Assembly (NCBI GenBank): GCA_045591925.1
Contig: JAZNTW010000047.1
Span: forward strand, 1-56,892
DNA: 56,892 nucleotides
Direction of reading: 5' to 3'
Source of the DNA: Firm-04 sp045591925
GTDB taxonomy: Bacteria > Bacillota > Clostridia > Oscillospirales > Ruminococcaceae
Shown here: piece by piece, positions 51,235 through 56,892 of the stretch
Layout: each line of letters opens with the position of its first letter
Numbering within the stretch: position 1 is the stretch's first letter
Notes under the pieces: generated by a model
What the model was told of the DNA's origin: nothing
Database searches by the model: none
Seen by the model: the letters and a program-made list of their open reading frames with translations, nothing else
Made by a program: the position numbers and the translations under genes

Positions 51235-52923
51235 TTATTTTGCGACATCGACAGCGCGGCTCTCACGAATGAGATTGACCTTGATCTGACCCGGATATTC
51301 CATGTCATTTTCGATCTGCTGTGCGATTTCTCTTGCGACAAGCACCATACGCTCATCATCAATCACATCCGGCTTCACCATGATGCGAACCTCTCTGCCA
51401 GCCTGCATTGCATAGCATTTCTCTACGCCCTCATAGGACATACAGATCTCCTCCAGCTTTTGCAGACGCTTGATATAGCTTTCGAGATTTTCACTGCGCG
51501 CGCCCGGTCTTGCAGCAGAAATTGCGTCTGCCGCCTGAACGATACAAGCGATTGCAGTTTTCGGTTCAATGTCGTTATGGTGTGCTTCCACCGCGTGAAT
51601 GACCTCTGCCGGCTCCTTGTACTTGCGGCAGACATCCACACCGATTGCAACGTGAGAGCCTTCGATTTCAGCAGTCAGCGCCTTACCGATATCGTGCAGC
51701 AAACCGGCGCGTCTTGCCATATTCGCATCAATACCAAGCTCCGCAGCAAGAATGCCGGAAAGCGTTGCAACCTCGATGCTGTGATTGAGGACGTTCTGAC
51801 GATAGCTTGTGCGGAAGGTCAGTCTGCCGAGCAAACGGATCAGCTCCGGATTCAGACCATGCACATTGGTTTCCAGGACAGCGCGTTCGCCCTCCTGCTT
51901 GATTCGCTTTTCGACCTCTCTGCGTGCCTTATCGACCTTTTCCTCGATGCTTGCCGGATGGATTCTGCCATCCACGATAAGTTTTTCGAGTGCGATTCTC
52001 GCGACCTCGCGGCGAACCGGGTCAAAGCAGGAGAGCGTAATTGCCTCCGGCGTATCGTCAATGATGAGATCAACACCGGTCAGGGATTCGATGGAGCGAA
52101 TATTTCTGCCCTCACGACCGATGATTCTGCCCTTCATCTCATCGTTCGGCAGCGGTACAACCGAGACAGCGACCTCAGAAACCTGTTCTGCGGCACATTT
52201 TGCGATTGCCATAGAGATATGGCTGCGCGCGATATCCTCGCAGGATGTCTTGATCTGCTGTTCAAAGGCAGAAACCTTAACAGCCTTTTCATGCACAAGA
52301 TTCTGGTCGAGCTGTTCGAGCAGATAATCCTTTGCCTGCTCCTTGGTGAACTCGGAAATTCGTTCGAGCATATCAATTTCGCTGCGCTTGAGGCGTTCGA
52401 TTTCCTCTGTGCCGGCTTTTTTGATCTGCTCTGCTTCCGCAAGGCGTTCCTCAGCCTGATGAATTTTCGTCTGAAGCTGTTCTTCCTTGCGCTCAAAATG
52501 CTCTGTTTTTTTGTCGAGATTTTCTTCCTTTTGCTGGATTCTGCGTTCCTGCCGGCTCATATCGGCTCTGCGGTCCTTGATTTCCTTTTCTGCGTCGTTG
52601 CGCAGCTTGAAAATCTCGTCCTTGGCTTCAACAAGCGCAGCTTTTTTGCGGTCCTCAGCTTCCTTAGAAGCCGCACTGCGAATCCGCTCTGCTTCCTTTT
52701 CGGCACTGCCAATCGCTGCTTCTGCATCACGCTTCCGCTGCTCAATGCCTTTTGCGATACCGCGGGATTCAGCTTTTTCGATCTGCGCATTGACATCGCG
52801 CTTGGCACGGGAGGTACCAAATGCGATACCGATTGCAGCACCGGCAACCAGTGCAACAATAATCAGCAAGACCGAAGCCGTAGGACTCAACGCCGCAACC
52901 AGCATGAAGGTACTAAGTGTCAT
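51235..52923 (-). CDS. rny: Ribonuclease Y
   Basis: Membrane-bound endoribonuclease that starts mRNA decay in Firmicutes. 562 residues from ATG 52923 (AGGAGG upstream). An N-terminal membrane helix (about 12-36), a long coiled coil rich in Glu, Arg and Lys to about residue 210, KH domain with G-R-I-I-G-R-E-G-R-N-I-R-S, and HD domain with L-L-H-D-I-G-K-A are in the expected order. A long leader from a promoter at 53199-53227 precedes it. Confidence 0.97.
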   Translation of the reverse strand: MTLSTFMLVAALSPTASVLLIIVALVAGAAIGIAFGTSRAKRDVNAQIEKAESRGIAKGIEQRKRDAEAAIGSAEKEAERIRSAASKEAEDRKKAALVEAKDEIFKLRNDAEKEIKDRRADMSRQERRIQQKEENLDKKTEHFERKEEQLQTKIHQAEERLAEAEQIKKAGTEEIERLKRSEIDMLERISEFTKEQAKDYLLEQLDQNLVHEKAVKVSAFEQQIKTSCEDIARSHISMAIAKCAAEQVSEVAVSVVPLPNDEMKGRIIGREGRNIRSIESLTGVDLIIDDTPEAITLSCFDPVRREVARIALEKLIVDGRIHPASIEEKVDKARREVEKRIKQEGERAVLETNVHGLNPELIRLLGRLTFRTSYRQNVLNHSIEVATLSGILAAELGIDANMARRAGLLHDIGKALTAEIEGSHVAIGVDVCRKYKEPAEVIHAVEAHHNDIEPKTAIACIVQAADAISAARPGARSENLESYIKRLQKLEEICMSYEGVEKCYAMQAGREVRIMVKPDVIDDERMVLVAREIAQQIENDMEYPGQIKVNLIRESRAVDVAK

Positions 52924-53192
52924 ACTGTGCTTTCCTCCTAACATAATCAAATTGATCTATTTGTATATATCATTTGATTCTGCGGCAGGAAACACGCCGT
53001 TGGATAATCAATATTATCGTTATCATTATTGGGTTCATCCGAGGGGGATCGCCCTTATCATAAGCCCGTGCCGCCCTGACGCGCCAAACTGGGCATTCAA
53101 AAAAGATCAACAGCGGCATCTGCCGCAAAACACCATCGGAAGCACGATTGAACAGAAACACCCTCGGCTCCCGGTGCAATGCATAATACACA
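52924..53192 (-). promoter_or_regulatory. Long structured leader of rny
   Basis: About 270 nt between the predicted start near 53192 and the ATG. The 5' part can fold CACCGGGAGC (53176-53167) with GCTTCC and GGTG (53143-53131, small bulge). Next come a GCGGCA-GA-TGCCGC hairpin (53126-53113) and, 8 nt later, T6 (53104-53099), an attenuator-like arrangement although the distance is long. I recognise no known riboswitch class and no gene in this stretch. Confidence 0.45.
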
Positions 53193-53198
53193 AGATAT

Positions 53199-53227
53199 AG
53201 TATACTATATTTCCACCGGAAAGTCAA
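53199..53227 (-). promoter_or_regulatory. Promoter of rny
   Basis: On the minus strand TTGACT (53227-53222), 17-base spacer, TATACT (53204-53199). It lies 32 bases after the sua5 stop. Confidence 0.78.
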
Positions 53228-53258
53228 GGGCTATTTTCATTTTCTATGATGATTCGGT

Positions 53259-54278
53259 TCACGCCTGCACAACGTCATAGCCGGCAGCGCGAATCAGGCG
53301 ATTATATACCGCAAGCCCTACGCCGTCGGTACGCGGTGCGCGCACATACAAATGTGTAATATGGGCAGCATCCGCTTCACGCAGTGCCGCAAAAAACGCC
53401 GCCGCACGCGCTTCATCCGTATCACCATACGTACAATACGGGATGCCGTTTGCTTCACAAGCCTGTGCGTCCGCGTCAAACACCAGCGCACAAACGCCCT
53501 CCGCAAGCCGCGGCAGCATATATTGCAGAAACGCCTCACGATCACCCTGCACAAGCGTGACCTGTGCATTCGGCGCATAATGCTTATATTTCATACCGGG
53601 TGAACGCACGATTGTATCCTTTGAAATCTGTGCAAGCACGGCATCATCCACGATCACATTTTCTGCAATCGTACCGAGCTGCTCCGGCGTAACAAAGCCC
53701 GGCCGCAGCACACGAACCGTTTGCGCGTCATCGAGCGAAATCACCGTTGATTCTACGCCGCAAAGGCAGCTGCCGCCCTCTAAAACCGCCGGAATACGAC
53801 CGTCCATATCCTCCATCATATGTGCAGCGGTTGTCGGACTCGGACTGCCGGAACGATTGCCGGACGGTGCAGCAAGCGGTACACCCGATGCACGAATCAA
53901 TGCCTGTGCAACAGGATGCGCCGGAAACCGTACCCCGACCGTATCCAGACCACCAGCCGTCACAGCAGGGATGATCTCGGTACGCGGCAAAATGATCGTC
54001 AGCGGACCGGGCCAGAATTTCTCCGCAAGTGCCCGTGCAAGCGGCGGAATCTCTTTTACAAGGGGGTTCCATTCGACAAAATCCGCAATATGCACGATCA
54101 GCGGATTGTCCATCGGTCTGCCCTTGGCTTCAAACACTCTGCGCACGGCATCCGGATTCAAGGCATCACAGGCAAGCCCATAAACGGTTTCCGTTGGCAT
54201 ACCAACAGGCTCGCCGCGCTGAAGCCATGCCGCTGCCTCCACAATATCCTGTTCGCACAACAGCTTTGTTTTCATCAT
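53259..54278 (-). CDS. sua5: L-threonylcarbamoyladenylate synthase (Sua5 type)
   Basis: First enzyme of the t6A tRNA modification. 339 residues: YrdC-like catalytic domain with P-T-E-T-V-Y-G-L-A-C-D-A near 28-39, the K/R-G-R-P motif (E-A-K-G-R-P-M-D-N-P-L) and S-G-N-R-S-G-S-P-S-P, joined by a linker to the C-terminal Sua5 domain (about 210-339). The start overlaps the prfA stop by 4 bases. Pairing with prfA is common in Firmicutes. Confidence 0.95.
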   Translation of the reverse strand: MMKTKLLCEQDIVEAAAWLQRGEPVGMPTETVYGLACDALNPDAVRRVFEAKGRPMDNPLIVHIADFVEWNPLVKEIPPLARALAEKFWPGPLTIILPRTEIIPAVTAGGLDTVGVRFPAHPVAQALIRASGVPLAAPSGNRSGSPSPTTAAHMMEDMDGRIPAVLEGGSCLCGVESTVISLDDAQTVRVLRPGFVTPEQLGTIAENVIVDDAVLAQISKDTIVRSPGMKYKHYAPNAQVTLVQGDREAFLQYMLPRLAEGVCALVFDADAQACEANGIPYCTYGDTDEARAAAFFAALREADAAHITHLYVRAPRTDGVGLAVYNRLIRAAGYDVVQA

Positions 54279-55369
54279 TCAGACTCCTTTTGTTTGCTGA
54301 GTTTTTCTGCCTGTTCCGCTTGTATCAGCGCGGAAAACACCGCATCGAGATCGCCGTTCATCACATCCTCCAGACGATAGAGGGAAAAGCCGATCCGATG
54401 ATCTGTGAGGCGCGACTGCGGAAAATTATAGGTTCTGATTTTCTCGGAACGGTCGCCCGTACCAACCTGCGTCCGCCGTTCTGCGGCAATCTGTGCATCC
54501 TGCTCCGCCTGTGCCTTTGCAAACAGACGCGCACGCAGAACAGATAGCGCCCGATCCTTATTTTTATATTGCGAACGCTCGTCCTGACATTCCACCACCA
54601 TACCGGTCGGAATATGCGTCACACGGATTGCCGATGAGGTTTTGTTGATATGCTGACCGCCTGCGCCGCTTGAACGAAAGACGTCAATCCGCAGGTCATT
54701 CGGATTCAGCTCTAGCTCCACATCCTCGACCTCCTGTAAAACCGCGACCGTAACCGTCGAAGTGTGGACTCTACCCTGAGACTCCGTTTCCGGAACGCGC
54801 TGCACACGATGCACACCGCTTTCATATTTCATTTTCGCATAAACATGGTCACCGGAAAGCGAAAACGTCACTTCCTTTGTGCCGCCAAGCTCGGTTTCAT
54901 TCAGATTCATGATCGTCTGCTGCCAGCCCTGTCGTTCTGCGTACATCGAATACATCCGGTGGAGGGAATGCGCAAAGAGCGCCGCCTCCTCGCCGCCTGC
55001 ACCGCTGCGAATCTCAACAATGACATTCCGGCTGTCCGCTTCATCCTCCGGCATCAGCAGGCGCGAAACCTCTGCTTCGAGCGCTTCGAGCCGTTCGAGC
55101 TCCGTTTGCCGTTCCGCCTGCACCATTGCTCGGAATTCTGAATCGGAATCCGGTTCTGCAAGCAGCGCGTCAAGCTCCGTCACCGCATTCTGACAGGCGG
55201 TATAGCTACGAAACGCCTCCACAACCGGTGTAAGCTGTTTATATTCTTTCATCAATGCCGCAAACCTTGTCGGGTCCGCAGCAATACTGCCATCCTGAAG
55301 CCGTTCAGTCAATTCTTCATATTTCTGCTCCGCACGCCGAAGCTGTTCCTCAATCTGCATCCGGTTCAT
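54275..55369 (-). CDS. prfA: Peptide chain release factor 1
   Basis: Reads UAA and UAG stop codons. 364 residues, normal length. The P-(A/V)-x-T-like recognition region is preceded by the usual coiled-coil domain 1. The G-G-Q motif lies in S-S-G-A-G-G-Q-H-I-N-K-T-S-S-A, and the C-terminal Y-N-F-P-Q-S-R-L-T-D-H-R segment is diagnostic. Promoter at 55396-55424. Confidence 0.97.
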   Translation of the reverse strand: MNRMQIEEQLRRAEQKYEELTERLQDGSIAADPTRFAALMKEYKQLTPVVEAFRSYTACQNAVTELDALLAEPDSDSEFRAMVQAERQTELERLEALEAEVSRLLMPEDEADSRNVIVEIRSGAGGEEAALFAHSLHRMYSMYAERQGWQQTIMNLNETELGGTKEVTFSLSGDHVYAKMKYESGVHRVQRVPETESQGRVHTSTVTVAVLQEVEDVELELNPNDLRIDVFRSSGAGGQHINKTSSAIRVTHIPTGMVVECQDERSQYKNKDRALSVLRARLFAKAQAEQDAQIAAERRTQVGTGDRSEKIRTYNFPQSRLTDHRIGFSLYRLEDVMNGDLDAVFSALIQAEQAEKLSKQKESE

Positions 55370-55395
55370 CCTTTCATTGCCATTTATTCTCTGAC

Positions 55396-55424
55396 ATTAT
55401 AACACGTTTTTTCGAAAACAGCAA
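55396..55424 (-). promoter_or_regulatory. Promoter of prfA-sua5
   Basis: On the minus strand TTGCTG (55424-55419), 17-base spacer, TATAAT (55401-55396), 27 bases before the prfA ATG. Confidence 0.75.
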
Positions 55425-55483
55425 GCCCCATGCAGCGGAAAACCGGAATTCATGGTTTAAGCGTATTTTCGTTTGTGATGAGA

Positions 55484-55512
55484 TTGACTTTTGAACAGTT
55501 TATTGCTATAAT
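55484..55512 (+). promoter_or_regulatory. Promoter of the EamA gene
   Basis: TTGACT (55484-55489), 17-base spacer, TATAAT (55507-55512), followed after about 30 bases by GGGTGA and the ATG at 55550. It is divergent from the prfA promoter. Confidence 0.82.
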
Positions 55513-55549
55513 AATCTCAACGATAGTTCAGAATATACGGGTGAATCAA

Positions 55550-56425
55550 ATGAAACATTACCTCAAATATTTTGCAGCATTGCTACTGTTTGGCTTCAAT
55601 GGCATTGTAGCAAGTCATATCCATTTATCAAGCTACGAGATTGTATATCTCCGTACCTTGATCGGCAGCATTCTCCTGATTGCCCTGTTCAAGCTGGCGG
55701 GCGGTCATTTTCACATCAAAGAACACAGAAAAGACAGCTTATTTATTTTGCTGTCCGGCATCGCAATGGGAACAAGCTGGATGTTTTTATATGAAGCATA
55801 TCAGCAAATCGGCGTATCATTTTCTTCGTTATTGTATTATTGCGGCCCTGTGATTGTCATGGTTCTATCCCCGATCATCTTCAAAGAAAGGCTCACTGCA
55901 ATCAAAATCATCGGATTTTTCATTGTGCTGGTCGGCATTTTCTTTGTAAACGGACAATCCGCGCTCCAAGGCAGCAATGGCTGGGGCCTATTCTGCGGTG
56001 CGATGTCGGCGGTCATGTATTCCGCAATGGTCATGTGCAACAAGCAGTCAAAGCATATCACAGGAATGGAAAACGCCGTGATTCAGCTGACAATCAGCTT
56101 TCTGACAGTGGCAGCATTCACCATTATCAGACAGGGTGTTCTGATTGATATTCGTCTGAACGAGATGCCATGGATTTTGTTTCTGGGACTTGTCAATACA
56201 GGGCTTGGCTGTTATCTATATTTTTCGCCGCTCGACAAGCTGCCTGTTCAGACCGTTGCGGTATGCGGCTACCTAGAGCCTTTGTCGGCGGTCGTATTCT
56301 CTGCCCTACTGCTGCATGAGCGCATGACGCCGCTACAGATAGTCGGTGCATTTCTGATTATTGGCGGTGCGATGCTTGGCGAACTCGTTAAACAAAAAAG
56401 CAAATCGCTGACATCAGACTACTAA
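55550..56425 (+). CDS. EamA-family (DMT) transporter
   Basis: 291 residues with ten predicted helices in two halves of five, the EamA duplication. The first half carries E-I-V-Y-L-R-T-L-I-G-S and the second E-P-L-S-A-V-V-F-S-A-L-L-L-H-E, the conserved P/E-L signature of drug/metabolite exporters. The substrate is unknown. I take 55550 over the longer frame because the promoter -10 lies at 55507-55512, upstream of this ATG only. Confidence 0.92.
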   Translation: MKHYLKYFAALLLFGFNGIVASHIHLSSYEIVYLRTLIGSILLIALFKLAGGHFHIKEHRKDSLFILLSGIAMGTSWMFLYEAYQQIGVSFSSLLYYCGPVIVMVLSPIIFKERLTAIKIIGFFIVLVGIFFVNGQSALQGSNGWGLFCGAMSAVMYSAMVMCNKQSKHITGMENAVIQLTISFLTVAAFTIIRQGVLIDIRLNEMPWILFLGLVNTGLGCYLYFSPLDKLPVQTVAVCGYLEPLSAVVFSALLLHERMTPLQIVGAFLIIGGAMLGELVKQKSKSLTSDY

Positions 56426-56691
56426 TGAGCAATATCTTTATTAAAATACCGAAAGGAAAGGCGATACCGCACAGAGCTGGTGGTGCAGATGCGCAGGGCG
56501 AAGGGAGACCGGAGCGCGCGACGATTTCCCTCGTTCTTGGGTTGTCCCTTTCGCATTCGCGCAAGGAATTTCTGTGTAAGATGGCGGAAAATATGCAAGT
56601 AGATGTGCCGCCAAGCCGTAAGGCGGACTTTGTGCGGTGTTGCCTTAAAAACATACCCATCCCACGGCAATATTCTCCCACCCCCGCATAG
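56425..56691 (+). CDS. Doubtful 88-residue open frame, possibly a dispersed repeat
   Basis: The frame begins in a TAATG overlap with the EamA stop. The product is rich in Arg, Pro, Ser and Lys and lacks a plausible hydrophobic core. It contains CCGCC...GGCGG (56610-56628 region) and many GC-rich direct elements. I think the 280-base region 56426-56702 is more likely a dispersed non-coding repeat of the genome than a gene, but translational coupling leaves a small-protein reading open. Confidence 0.25.
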   Translation: MSNIFIKIPKGKAIPHRAGGADAQGEGRPERATISLVLGLSLSHSRKEFLCKMAENMQVDVPPSRKADFVRCCLKNIPIPRQYSPTPA

Positions 56692-56702
56692 CCAAAACAA
56701 AG

Positions 56703-56745
56703 CAAAAAAACCTCCGCGGATTGCACTCCACGGAGGTCTTTTTTG
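56703..56745. terminator. Bidirectional terminator
   Basis: ACCTCCGCGG (56710-56719) pairs with CCACGGAGGT (56728-56737), one mismatch-tolerant pair (G-U on the minus strand), 8-base loop. T7 follows on the minus strand and CTTTTTT on the plus strand. It serves the partial dockerin gene from the right and probably the EamA unit from the left. Confidence 0.88.
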
Positions 56746-56755
56746 TGATTTAGTA

Positions 56756-56892
56756 TTATTTTGCTTTGTTGATGAGGTCATCCCAAGTGACATCATTGCC
56801 GGAAAGCACGGTTTCCACATAATAGAGCAGAACAAGCTGTGCGTCTGCAACGTCAACGATGCCGTCCTCGTTGACATCTGCCGCCTTGATTT
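56756..56892 (-). CDS. C-terminus of a dockerin-containing protein (partial)
   Basis: Only the last 44 codons are in the window; the frame runs off the right edge. It carries one dockerin type I calcium loop (D-V-N-E-D-G-I-V-D-V-A-D-A-Q) followed by L-V-L-L-Y-Y-V-E and a short tail ending in L-I-N-K-A-K. This is the second half of a dockerin domain, implying a secreted protein, possibly a cellulosomal enzyme. The catalytic part is outside the window. Confidence 0.85.
   Translation of the reverse strand, partial: IKAADVNEDGIVDVADAQLVLLYYVETVLSGNDVTWDDLINKAK

Noticed and set aside
51460..52941. 493-codon plus-strand frame opposite rny
   Set aside because: Shadow of RNase Y; the product is Cys/Phe/Leu-rich with no family pattern.
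1..56892. CRISPR arrays, rRNA, tRNA genes, prophage
   Set aside because: I found no regularly spaced direct repeats, no conserved rRNA stretches, no tRNA-like cloverleaf with T-loop, and no phage structural genes.

Overview
The window is a gene-dense bacterial chromosome segment of roughly 50 % GC with no rRNA, tRNA or CRISPR array. It most likely comes from a gut Ruminococcus-like Firmicute (Oscillospiraceae). The grounds are dockerin-type EF-hand repeats (a lipoprotein at 46931-48094 and a partial C-terminus at the right edge), AGGAGG ribosome sites, TTGACA-17-TATAAT promoters, a ClpE-type ATPase, an ECF-transporter module, RNase Y, and the carboxyspermidine polyamine route. The species call is inference.

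Layout. 247-12775 (+): uppP, an FtsK/SpoIIIE translocase, a GNAT, a YgiQ radical SAM protein, a lipoprotein, a DUF3006 protein, a YhiN-type flavoprotein, two tandem membrane paralogues (the second frameshifted) and uvrA. 12828-17392 (-): one compact operon of ECF sigma factor, membrane anti-sigma-like protein, Ig-like lipoprotein and two lipoprotein serpins. 18081-26241 (+): a polyamine cluster (speA, degenerate 2H-like protein, speE, lipoprotein, carboxy(nor)spermidine synthase and decarboxylase, SseB-like protein, unknown protein, aguA) with a consensus promoter, a structured leader and a strong terminator. 26895-28250 (+): gdhA. 28408-39075 (-): ecfA1-ecfA2-ecfT-yfhO-truA-DUF5711-cvpA-like-clpE. 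39127-44816 (-): accessory genes, several decaying or degenerate (truncated GNAT, frameshifted small gene, phosphohexomutase that has lost its catalytic loops). 44844-55369 (-): ruvB, SseB, dockerin lipoprotein, ruvA, ruvC, an O-antigen-ligase-like protein, rny, sua5 and prfA. 55550-56425 (+): EamA exporter. The minus-strand tail of a dockerin protein closes the window.

How they work together. SpeA makes agmatine, AguA deiminates it toward putrescine, and the CASDH/CASDC pair turns putrescine into spermidine. SpeE sits in the same cluster although no speD is present here. The sigma/anti-sigma/serpin operon looks like a regulated envelope defence against proteases and is my leading candidate for an undescribed system. 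Two orphan promoter-plus-terminator units (minus strand 26300-26416 and plus strand 17594-17690) are candidate small RNAs.
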